Of a stretch of 45,195 nt of DNA, positions 1 through 7,058 are shown one piece after another. The notes under the pieces were generated by a model. The model made no database searches. It saw only the letters and a list, made by a program, of their open reading frames with translations, and was not told the DNA's origin. Origin of the DNA: Streptomyces humi (lineage in GTDB: Bacteria > Actinomycetota > Actinomycetes > Streptomycetales > Streptomycetaceae); NCBI RefSeq assembly GCF_001005085.2, contig NZ_LBMU02000035.1, positions 1 through 45,195 of the forward strand, given 5' to 3'. The translations under genes were made by a program, and so were the position numbers. How positions within the stretch are numbered: the stretch's first letter is position 1; the number at the start of each line of letters is the position of its first letter.

Positions 1-944
1 GTGAGCGGCCCCTTCGCGAGCGCGCCGGCGTTCTCCTCGGCCTGGGCGACGGACCGGAAGCCGGGGATGGGGACCGTACGCGGGCTGCGCGCCCAGATCC
101 AGGCGAGGGCGCCCTGGGCGAGGGTCCGGCCCCCGCTGGTGAGCACGGAACGCACGGACTCGATCCGCTCGACCCACGCGGCGTCGGCCCCGGACCCGTC
201 TCCGAAGCCCGGCAGCCAGGCCGGCGGCCTGCTGCGGATGTCCCCGGCGGCGGCGCCGGCCCGCCGCCCGCCGAGCAACCCCATGGCCAGCGGACTGCGG
301 TTGACGGCGGCAAGCTCCAGTTCCTCGCTCAGGGCGATGAGTTCGGGCGCGTCCTGGAGCACGTTGAGGGTGTGCTGTACGGCCGTGCAGTGGGGTCCCT
401 CGGCGAAGACGGCCGCGCGGGCGGGGTCGTCGGTACTCCAGCCGTAGGCCCGGATGAGCCCCTCCCCGACCAACTCCTCGCAGACGTCGCGAAGTTCGGC
501 CGCGCGTGCCGGGTCGGCGTCGGAGAGGTGCAGCTGGTAGAGGTCGACGTGGTCGGTGCCGAGGCGGCGCAGCGAGGCGGTGAGGGCGCGGCGCACGTAC
601 GCCGGGGAGTCGTCGGCGCCGGTGAGGGTGCGGGTCTCCGCGTCGAAGACGTTGCCCCACTTGGTGGCGACGACCACCTCGTCCCGGCGCTTGCCGAGGG
701 CGCGGCCGAGGACGCGCTCGCTGTGCCCGGCGCCGTAGGTGTCGGCGGTGTCGAAGAAGGTGACGCCCAGGTCGAGGGCGCGGCGCACGGCCCGTACGGA
801 CTCCTCGTCGTCGACCTTGCCCCAGCCGAGCGGCCGGCCGTCGGGGTCCTGCCACTCGCCGCCGATGGCCCAGCAGCCGAAGCCGAGCGCGCTGACGCGG
901 ATGCCGGAACGTCCCAGGGTCCTGGTGGTGGTGTCGGTTTCCAT
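1..944 (-). CDS. aldo/keto reductase, C-terminus outside window
   Basis: NADPH-dependent aldo/keto reductase of the (alpha/beta)8 barrel type, read leftward and cut by the window edge after about 314 residues. The start is METDTTTRTLGRSGIRVSALGFG at 944, a typical AKR opening. The catalytic tetrad is visible: Asp in FFDTADTYG, Tyr in the same stretch, Lys in VVATKWGN and His in YQLHLSD. The C-terminal part has the barrel-end cofactor region with TVPIPGFRSVAQAEEN. Only the last few residues should be missing. It is the last gene before a short gap and is read in the same direction as the small NTF2-like gene upstream of it. Substrate cannot be told from sequence. It looks like ordinary chromosomal metabolism and not part of the antibiotic cluster. 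Family call is confident. Confidence 0.9.
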   Translation of the reverse strand, partial: METDTTTRTLGRSGIRVSALGFGCWAIGGEWQDPDGRPLGWGKVDDEESVRAVRRALDLGVTFFDTADTYGAGHSERVLGRALGKRRDEVVVATKWGNVFDAETRTLTGADDSPAYVRRALTASLRRLGTDHVDLYQLHLSDADPARAAELRDVCEELVGEGLIRAYGWSTDDPARAAVFAEGPHCTAVQHTLNVLQDAPELIALSEELELAAVNRSPLAMGLLGGRRAGAAAGDIRSRPPAWLPGFGDGSGADAAWVERIESVRSVLTSGGRTLAQGALAWIWARSPRTVPIPGFRSVAQAEENAGALAKGPL

Positions 945-1011
945 GGGTCAGGACGCTAGGAGTTGAAGTGCACCCGAAGGCAAGGGAGTTGCCGGACCGG
1001 CGTCCGGCCGG

Positions 1012-1338
1012 TCAGGCCTGCCCGGTCTCGAAGCGGGAGATCCGGCCGTTCTCCTCGACCGTGAAGTCCCAGCGGGTGCGCATCTCGCCCCAGGTGTCGT
1101 TGCGGTAGTGGGCGAGCAGCGAACGGCCCTCGTTGGACTCGTTGTCGACGTCGAGGTGGCCGTTGGAGGAGAAGATCTCCTGGTCGATCCACTCGTCGAG
1201 GTCCCGGTCGGCGCCGTCGTCCGCCATGGTCGCGTCCGGGGTGAGCAGCTCCCGGAAGCCCTCGCGGTCGTTGGCGTTCACGGCGGTCACGAAGGCCCGG
1301 ACGGCCGGGTCGCTGAGCTTGGCTGTCTTGATCGTCAT
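1012..1338 (-). CDS. NTF2/SnoaL-like small protein
   Basis: A protein of about 108 residues beginning MTIKTAKLSDPAVRAFV; an ATG five codons upstream (1353) is also possible. The pattern of an N-terminal helix followed by VTAVNANDREGFRELLTPDATMADDG and a series of strands is that of the nuclear transport factor 2 / SnoaL-like cone fold, which in bacteria covers small isomerases, dehydratases and many proteins of unknown role. No clear catalytic dyad can be picked. Its neighbour to the left is the aldo/keto reductase on the same strand with a 67-bp gap; the gene to the right is divergent. Function is unknown; the fold assignment is an inference from sequence pattern. Confidence 0.7.
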   Translation of the reverse strand: MTIKTAKLSDPAVRAFVTAVNANDREGFRELLTPDATMADDGADRDLDEWIDQEIFSSNGHLDVDNESNEGRSLLAHYRNDTWGEMRTRWDFTVEENGRISRFETGQA

Positions 1339-1460
1339 GCCCGTCAGCCTCACACCGCGCCCCGGGGCCCGCCACCCGAACGGCGGCGCGGGCGGGCCGT
1401 TCGGGTGTGACGGGTGCGAGGGTGGAGACCCGTGATCCGTTGTCGCCGATGGGAGTCACC

Positions 1461-2006
1461 GTGACCTGCTACGACCGACGTGACGTGGGACTGCTCCTGC
1501 TCCGGCTGGGGACCGGCGGGGTGCTCGTCGCGCACGGCGCGCAGAAACTGCTCGGCTGGTTCGGCGGGGGCGGGATCGAGGGCACCGGGCAGTTCATGGA
1601 GTCGGTCGGGTACGCGCCCGGGAAACAGAGCGCGATGGCCGCGGGGCTGGCCGAGGCGGGCGGCGGCACCCTGCTGGCACTGGGCCTGGCGACCCCGGCG
1701 GCGGGTGCCGCGGCGGCCGGGGCGATGGCGGGCGCCGCCGCGCTGCACATGCCGAACGGCTTCTTCGCCCAGGAGGGCGGCTACGAGTACGCGGCCTCCC
1801 TGGGGCTGACGGCGGCGGGCCTGGCCGTCACGGGCCCCGGCCGGCTCTCCCTGGACCACGCGTTCGGCCATGCCTTCGACCGGGGCTGGATGGTCCCGGC
1901 GGCGCTGGGCGTGACCGCGGCGGTGACGGCCGTCGTGATCGGCGCCCGGAACAAGCGGGTACGGCGGGCGAAGGAGGGAGAGCAGGAGCCGCTGTTCGAG
2001 GGGTGA
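1461..2006 (+). CDS. DoxX-family membrane protein
   Basis: Small integral membrane protein of the DoxX family. The start chosen is GTG at 1461, because GGGAG lies five bases upstream; an in-frame ATG at 1449 lacks a good ribosome binding site. The protein (about 181 residues) opens with RRDVGLLLLRLGTGGVLVAHG, the usual first DoxX helix, followed by QKLLGWFGGGGIEGT and three further hydrophobic segments rich in Ala and Gly around residues 55-95, 100-125 and 145-165. The C-terminus is basic (RNKRVRRAKEG), consistent with a cytoplasmic tail. DoxX proteins are linked in some bacteria to redox or thiol stress, but here no partner gene is adjacent, so the role is open. It is divergent from the NTF2-like gene. 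Confidence 0.85.
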   Translation: MTCYDRRDVGLLLLRLGTGGVLVAHGAQKLLGWFGGGGIEGTGQFMESVGYAPGKQSAMAAGLAEAGGGTLLALGLATPAAGAAAAGAMAGAAALHMPNGFFAQEGGYEYAASLGLTAAGLAVTGPGRLSLDHAFGHAFDRGWMVPAALGVTAAVTAVVIGARNKRVRRAKEGEQEPLFEG

Positions 2007-2043
2007 GCACGGGAGGCGGGGACCGCTGCGCCAGACTTCAGGC

Positions 2044-2391
2044 ATGACGGAACACCGGAGCACACCACCTGACCAGGCGCCGGACCTGTGGACCTCGGTC
2101 GAGGACCTCTGGACCTGGCTGGACGCCGACCGGAGGCACGACGGGGAGACCGGCCTCGTCCTGCGCATGCTCAAGCTCACCGAGGAGGTCGGCGAGGTCG
2201 CCCAGGCGGTGATCGGCGCGACGGGCCAGAACCCCCGCAAGGGCGTCACCCACTCCTGGGAGGACGTGCAGGGTGAGCTGTGCGACGTGGTGATCACGGC
2301 GCTGGTGGCGCTGCGCACGCTGACCCCGGAGGCGAGGGAGGTCTTCGAGCGGCATCTGGCTCGGGTACGGGACCGCTCGCTCGCACCCTGA
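2044..2391 (+). CDS. MazG-like nucleotide pyrophosphohydrolase
   Basis: A 115-residue all-alpha NTP pyrophosphohydrolase of the MazG-like superfamily. The metal-binding signature is visible: LKLTEEVGEVAQAVIG gives the first ExxE pair, and GELCDVVITALVAL gives the second acidic pair (E-x-x-D). Family members hydrolyse (d)NTPs or modified nucleotides to the monophosphate and pyrophosphate using Mg2+ held by these residues. The length fits the single-domain form. It lies 37 bp after the DoxX gene on the same strand, so the two may be co-transcribed. Its stop is only 4 bp from the end of the convergent polyprenyl synthase gene, and no obvious terminator separates them. Housecleaning of nucleotides is the likely role. 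Confidence 0.85.
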   Translation: MTEHRSTPPDQAPDLWTSVEDLWTWLDADRRHDGETGLVLRMLKLTEEVGEVAQAVIGATGQNPRKGVTHSWEDVQGELCDVVITALVALRTLTPEAREVFERHLARVRDRSLAP

Positions 2392-2395
2392 GAGT

Positions 2396-3537
2396 TCACC
2401 GGGACCGCTCGACGCTCCAGTACGGCAGCGCCTCGAAGAACCCGACCGCCTCGCTCCGCCACCGCTCCCGCCAGCCGCCGGCGACGAGGGCGGCCTGTTC
2501 GGCGTGGTCGCGCATCCCGGCCCGCAGCCGGGCGGCCACCCCACGCTCCTCGGCGATCCCGCGGATCGTGGCGATCGTGCCGGCCGGGCAGGAGGGAGCA
2601 CCGAGAGCCGCCTCCACCAGGGACCGCTCGGCCCCGGTGAGCGTGTTCAGGAGGGCCGCGACGACGTAACTGCGCTTGCCGTCCCGGAAGTCGGTCCCGA
2701 TCGGCTTGCCCGTCTCCTCGCCGTCGCCGAACAGGTCCAGATAGTCGTCGCGCATCTGCGCACCGATGCCCACCAGCCGCGCGTAACGACGCAACTCCTG
2801 CTCGTGACGGGCCGGTTGCCCACCGGCCGCGAGCAGCCCCAGCCGCAGCGGGGCGAGCAGCGAGTACCGGGCCGACTTGAAGTCGGCGACCTGGTGCAGG
2901 ATCTCGTCGTCCGGCACCGTGTCGCCGAGGTCGCGTTCCAGGTCGACGACCTGTCCCAGGATCGTCTCGGCGGCCGCCCGGGTCTGCTCCTCGACCATGG
3001 CCTGCCGCACCGACGCGTCGGCCTCCGACCCGAGCAGCACCCGCACGGCCAGCACCGACGCCAGGTCACCGGCGAGCACGGTGAGGCCGAGCGCCGTCCG
3101 GGGAACCGCGCCCGGTAGGCGTAGTACGTGGAGGGACCACCGCGCCGGACGGCGCTGTCGTCGATGAGGTCGTCGTGGATCAGCCCGTGGGTGTGCAGGA
3201 GTTCGAGGCTGAGGGCGGCCTGGTCCAGCCCGGCGACGGGGTCACCGGTCACCAGCCCGGCGGCCTCCCTCAGCACCACGACCCGGATCCGCTTGCCGCC
3301 CCGCAGGGCCAGCTCCCGCACCAGCTCCAGGCACTCCGGGGCCAGTTCGCCGTAGGACGGTACGTCGATGCCGTCGCCCAGGGAGTCGAAGTACGCCACC
3401 AGCAGCCGCTCGAAGTCCTGGACGTGACCGGCGAGCCGGGCCGTCAAGGGGGTGTCGGCACCGGGGATGTCGACAGCGGGGGTGTCGGCACCGGGGGCGT
3501 CGGCACCGGGGGCGTCGGCACCGGGGGTGTCGGGCAT
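2396..3537 (-). pseudogene. polyprenyl diphosphate synthase, frameshifted
   Basis: Trans-isoprenyl diphosphate synthase (IPPS, geranylgeranyl/polyprenyl type). Both aspartate-rich motifs are present, LIHDDLIDD and QMRDDYLDL, but they lie in different frames. The upstream frame starts at ATG 3537, with AGGAG upstream, and runs to AYRARFPG. It then becomes nonsense near 3097-3105, and the family sequence resumes one frame over as LGLTVLAGDLASVLAVRVLL to the stop at 2396. One missing base beside a GGGG run (3100-3103) would restore a protein of about 380 residues. That is either a sequencing or assembly slip or a true pseudogene; the rest of the gene looks well conserved, which favours an error or a very recent mutation. 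The N-terminus carries a five-residue PGADA repeat. It is 68 bp downstream of the thioesterase on the same strand. Confidence 0.75.
3451..3534 (-). repeat. 15-bp tandem repeat, N-terminal linker of polyprenyl synthase
   Basis: About five imperfect 15-bp units (top-strand core GTCGGCACCGGGGGC) encode repeated PGADA/PGADT blocks just after the start codon, ahead of the conserved catalytic domain. The array is in frame and made of whole codons. Confidence 0.75.
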
Positions 3538-3605
3538 GGCGGGGGCTCCTGACGGGACGTGCGGACTCGGACGCCCCATGATGCGCGACCGGGTCCGCAC
3601 GGCTC

Positions 3606-4415
3606 TCAGGCAGTGGCCCCCCGGTCCGCCGCCAGCCGCGTGGCGACGAGGTCAAGCACCGCGTCCTGCTCCGGCAGCAGGAAGAAGTGGCCGCCGGGGA
3701 ACACCTCCAGGGCGAAGCGCGCGGCCGTCACGTCCCGCCAGTGGGCGGCCAGGACGGGGGTGGCCACCGGGTCGTCGGCGCCGGTGAGCGCCGTGATCGG
3801 AGCGGTCAGCGGCGGCCCGGCCGTCGGACGGTAGCCGTGCAGCAGCCGGAAGTCGTCGCGGATGTACGGCAGGAAGATCTCGCGCATCCCGGGATCGGCG
3901 AGGAGTTCGGTCTCGGTGCCGCCCAGGCGCTCCAGATGGCGGACCAGCTCCTCGTCGTCGGCGTCCGCGATGCCGGCGTCGGCGAGGTCGCCGCGGGTCC
4001 GTTCCGGGCCGTTCGGCTCGTCACCCGGGATCCACGGCGCGGTCTGCCCCGAGACGAACAGGTGCACCGGCGGGGTGCCGCGCTCGTCGAGGAGGCGTGC
4101 CGTCTCGTACGCGACGAAGGCACCCATGCTGTGGCCGAACAGGGCCAGCGGCCGGTCGAGCAACGGGACCAGGGCGTCCACGACGTGTCCGGCCAGGGTC
4201 CGCACGTCGGCGACCGGCGGTGCCAGACGCCGCTCGCCCCGCCCCGGGTACTGCACCGCGTACAGCTCGACCTGGGGCGGCAGGCCCTGGTGCCACGACC
4301 GGTAGAAGGCCGCCGAACCGCCGGCGTGCGGGAAGCAGACCATGCGGACCCGGGCGTCCAGCCGCTCCTGGTAGCCGCGGAGCCATTCGGACGGGGTGTG
4401 GATCAGCGTGCTCAC
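3606..4415 (-). CDS. type II thioesterase of the NRPS/PKS cluster
   Basis: External (type II) alpha/beta-hydrolase thioesterase that clears wrongly loaded or stalled acyl groups from carrier proteins. The 269-residue protein has the family hallmarks: MVCFPHAGGSAAFYRSW near residue 25, ELYAVQYPGRGER, the nucleophile elbow LFGHSMGAFVAYETA (Ser about residue 97), an acidic residue in ALTGADDPVATP and the final His in VFPGGHFFLLPEQ. Start is GTG at 4415, five bases from the stop of the upstream LLM monooxygenase, so it is the last gene of the long left-going operon. No integrated thioesterase domain is seen in any NRPS or PKS here, so this free enzyme may also take part in release, though proofreading is the usual role. 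Confidence 0.93.
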   Translation of the reverse strand: MSTLIHTPSEWLRGYQERLDARVRMVCFPHAGGSAAFYRSWHQGLPPQVELYAVQYPGRGERRLAPPVADVRTLAGHVVDALVPLLDRPLALFGHSMGAFVAYETARLLDERGTPPVHLFVSGQTAPWIPGDEPNGPERTRGDLADAGIADADDEELVRHLERLGGTETELLADPGMREIFLPYIRDDFRLLHGYRPTAGPPLTAPITALTGADDPVATPVLAAHWRDVTAARFALEVFPGGHFFLLPEQDAVLDLVATRLAADRGATA

Positions 4416-4419
4416 CGGA

Positions 4420-5412
4420 TCACCCGGCCTGCGCGTAGGCGTGGTCCAGGGCGGTCGTGGTGTGGTGCAGGTCCTCGTGCTCCACGACCTCGTCCAGGAC
4501 CAGGGTGTCCACGCCGAGGTCGATGTACCGCCGGATCATCGCACCGACGTCGGCGTACGTCCCGACCAGGTACGGGCAGAACGTCTGGTAGGCCCGGAAC
4601 GGATAGAGCCAGTAGACCCCGTTGGGCACGTGTGAGCGCAGCGCGTCGCGCGACAGCTTCAGGTGCCAGTGCGACTCGACCTTGCCGACCGCCCACTCGT
4701 GCAGCTTCTCCCCCGACTCGCTGGACGGGAACCGCTCGTGGGCGATCCGCCACGCCTCCTCGGCGTCGTCGCGGGCGATGACACCGAGGCGCACACCGCA
4801 GCCGGCGAGCGGCCGGTCGCCCTGGTAGCTGTCGATCTGGTGCGGGTACGACAGCCGGCCCACACCGAGCAGCCCCGCGACCTCACGGCAGTCGTCGGAG
4901 GCCCCGGACACGTAGAGTTCCGGCGCCAGGGCCGGATCGGCGGGCGGGCTGACCACGGCGGCGTCCAGCGCGTAGTACTTGCCGGTGTACGTCACCGTCG
5001 TCGGCGCCGCCGTCAGCTGCCTGATGATCTCGCCGTACTCGGCCAGCCGGTCGTACCGCTCCCGGTGGCCCAGTTCGCAGCCCAGTTCCCGCAGGTGCCG
5101 GGAAAACCCGCCGGTGACCAGGTTCAGGTCGACGCGCCGCCCGTAGAGGAACGCCAGGGTGCTGATCGTCTTGGCGACGGCGAACGGGTGGGTGTCCACC
5201 GGGTTGACCGCGACCAGGGGTACGAACCGCTCGGTGTTGTCGATGGCGAGCTGGGCCGCGGCCCAGGCGTCCACGAGCGTGTTGTCGGTGTAGACCAGCG
5301 CGCCGCGGAAGCCCGCCTGCTCGGTCCAGCGGGCCACGTCGACGACCCTGCGGCGGTACTCCTGCGGTGTCCGGTCCTGCCAGGAAGGCATCGTTGTATA
5401 GACGGTCAGCAC
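4420..5412 (-). CDS. LLM-class FMN-dependent monooxygenase, BtrO/SsuD-like
   Basis: Luciferase-like (bacterial luciferase family) flavin-dependent oxygenase of 330 residues, TIM-barrel fold. Landmarks: WTEQAGFRGALVYTDNT, then LVAVNPVDTHPFAVAKTIST, STLAFLYGRRVDLNLVTGG (flavin-binding barrel strand), LAEYGEIIRQL and PELYVSGASDDC. Such enzymes use FMNH2 from a separate reductase and O2 to hydroxylate or cleave substrates; alkanesulfonate monooxygenase and the butirosin oxygenase BtrO belong here. The start is GTG 5412 with GAGGG about ten bases upstream. It sits 60 bp after a stand-alone A domain and just before the thioesterase. The window's flavin reductase (38719-39249) is the natural partner although it is in the other operon. 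Likely substrate is a carrier-bound acyl or aminoacyl group; that is inference. Confidence 0.85.
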   Translation of the reverse strand: MLTVYTTMPSWQDRTPQEYRRRVVDVARWTEQAGFRGALVYTDNTLVDAWAAAQLAIDNTERFVPLVAVNPVDTHPFAVAKTISTLAFLYGRRVDLNLVTGGFSRHLRELGCELGHRERYDRLAEYGEIIRQLTAAPTTVTYTGKYYALDAAVVSPPADPALAPELYVSGASDDCREVAGLLGVGRLSYPHQIDSYQGDRPLAGCGVRLGVIARDDAEEAWRIAHERFPSSESGEKLHEWAVGKVESHWHLKLSRDALRSHVPNGVYWLYPFRAYQTFCPYLVGTYADVGAMIRRYIDLGVDTLVLDEVVEHEDLHHTTTALDHAYAQAG

Positions 5413-5472
5413 TGTTCGCGATCCCTCTCTTCGACTGTCGGGTGCTGCTCTGGGGCCGGCGCTCCCGGCGGG

Positions 5473-7026
5473 TCAGGGTCGCGTGAGCTTGGCCTGCTCG
5501 GCGACGAGCTTCGCCACGATGGCGCGGTCGGTCTTGCCGTTGGGGTTCAGGGGCAGCGCGTCCACGTGCAGGAACACGTGCGGCACCAGGTGCACCGGCA
5601 TGCCCGCGGCCAGCGTGCGGCGCAGCTCGGCCTCGCGGGCCGGCTCACCGGTGTAGCAGGCCATCAGCTCGGTGGCGTCGCGGTGCTGTACGGGTACGAC
5701 CACGGCCTCCCGGACGCCGGGGTGGCGGCGCAGCAGGGTCTCGAACTCGCCCAGCTCGACCCGGTAGCCGCGGATCTTGACCTGGTTGTCGAGGCGGCCG
5801 AGGTGGACCAGCGTGCCGTCGTCCTCGCGGCGGACCCGGTCGCCGGTGCGGTAGTACCGCGCCGCGTCCGGCGCACCGCCGCCCGGGGTGTCGTCGCCGG
5901 ACGCGCCGGGGGCGAGGAACCGGTTCCGGTCGTCGCGCGGGTCGAGGTAGCCGTCGAAACGCTGCGGACCGCGCACGCACAGCTCGCCGTCGTCGGTGAC
6001 GACGTACTCCAGGCCGGGGTAGACGGTGCCGATCGGAACCGTGTCGTTCACCGTCTCGGGCCAGTCCCCGCGGTCCTTGGGCAGGCGGAACTCCGCGCAC
6101 GCCAGGGTGAGTTCGGTCGGGCCGTAGATGTTCTCCACGACCGACGCGGAGGCGAACGCGCTCCAGGCCTCGGCCTGCGCGTACGTGAACTGCTCACCGC
6201 AGAAGACGCTGTGGCGCAGCTCCGGGGCCCGGCCCGCGGGCAGGCCGCCGAGTCCGGCGGCGGCCGAGACCGCCGACGGCACCGAGAACCAGTGCGTGAG
6301 CCGCCGGTTCACCGCGTAGTCGACGGGGCTCAGCAGTTCGGCCGCCTCGGGGACGACCAGGGTCGCGCCGCCGGCCCAGGTGACGAAGAGGTCGTACACC
6401 GAGAGGTCGAAGGTCAGGTCGAAGGTGTGCGACATCCGGCAGCCCGGACCGACCTCGTAGCGGGGGACGGTGTGCGCCAGGAACGCCAGGACGTTGCGGT
6501 GCCGGATCGGCACGCCCTTGGGCCGGCCGGTGGAGCCGGAGGTGAACAGCAGGTAGGCGATGTCGTCCGGGCCGGCCGTCGGGGCGGGCAGCGAACCCTC
6601 CGGGACGGCGGCCAGCAGCTCGTCGTCGGTGCGCCGCAGGACCGGCCGCGCCGGTGCGGTGCCGGCGGGGCAGTGTTCGAGCCACTGCTGCCCGGACGCG
6701 TCGGCGATGATCACATCGACGTCGGCCAGCTCACAGATGGCGCTGTTGCGCCGGGGCGGGTACTTGAGGTTCAGCGGCACGACCTGCGCGCCCAGGCGCA
6801 GGGCCGCGAGATAGCCGGCGTAGGCGACACCGCTGCGCGCGGCCAGCAGTGCGACCGAGCGGACGCTGCCGTGCGCGGCGGTGATGTTCTCGGCGAGGGC
6901 CTCGGCCGCGCGCTCCAGTTCGGCGTAGCCGATCGGCGACGCGGACAGCTCGACCGCCGGCAGTTCGGGGTGACGCCGTGCCGTGGCGGCGAAGACGTCG
7001 TACAGCGTGCTGATGTGGTCTTCCAT
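5473..7026 (-). CDS. stand-alone adenylation enzyme, DltA-like
   Basis: Free-standing amino-acid-activating A domain of 517 residues with no carrier domain. Core motifs in order: YLLFTSGSTGRPKGVP (A3, about residue 165), FDLTFDLSVYDLF (A4), NIYGPTELT (A5), YRTGDRVRREDDG (A7), QVKIRGYRVELGE (A8) and LPLNPNGKTDR (A10, catalytic Lys). The HSVFCGEQF segment resembles D-alanine:carrier ligases (DltA). Read by eye, the ten-residue pocket code is D-L-Y-F-V-C-I-L-A-K, which I cannot assign to a substrate. Start is ATG 7026 with GGGAAGG upstream. It must load a carrier in trans; candidates are the A-less T domains of the neighbouring NRPSs. A clear paralogue lies at 37134-38693, near the far end of the other operon. 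Confidence 0.9.
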   Translation of the reverse strand: MEDHISTLYDVFAATARRHPELPAVELSASPIGYAELERAAEALAENITAAHGSVRSVALLAARSGVAYAGYLAALRLGAQVVPLNLKYPPRRNSAICELADVDVIIADASGQQWLEHCPAGTAPARPVLRRTDDELLAAVPEGSLPAPTAGPDDIAYLLFTSGSTGRPKGVPIRHRNVLAFLAHTVPRYEVGPGCRMSHTFDLTFDLSVYDLFVTWAGGATLVVPEAAELLSPVDYAVNRRLTHWFSVPSAVSAAAGLGGLPAGRAPELRHSVFCGEQFTYAQAEAWSAFASASVVENIYGPTELTLACAEFRLPKDRGDWPETVNDTVPIGTVYPGLEYVVTDDGELCVRGPQRFDGYLDPRDDRNRFLAPGASGDDTPGGGAPDAARYYRTGDRVRREDDGTLVHLGRLDNQVKIRGYRVELGEFETLLRRHPGVREAVVVPVQHRDATELMACYTGEPAREAELRRTLAAGMPVHLVPHVFLHVDALPLNPNGKTDRAIVAKLVAEQAKLTRP

Positions 7027-7058
7027 GTCGACCTTCCCGGTCAGGAGTGGAGGCGGTC

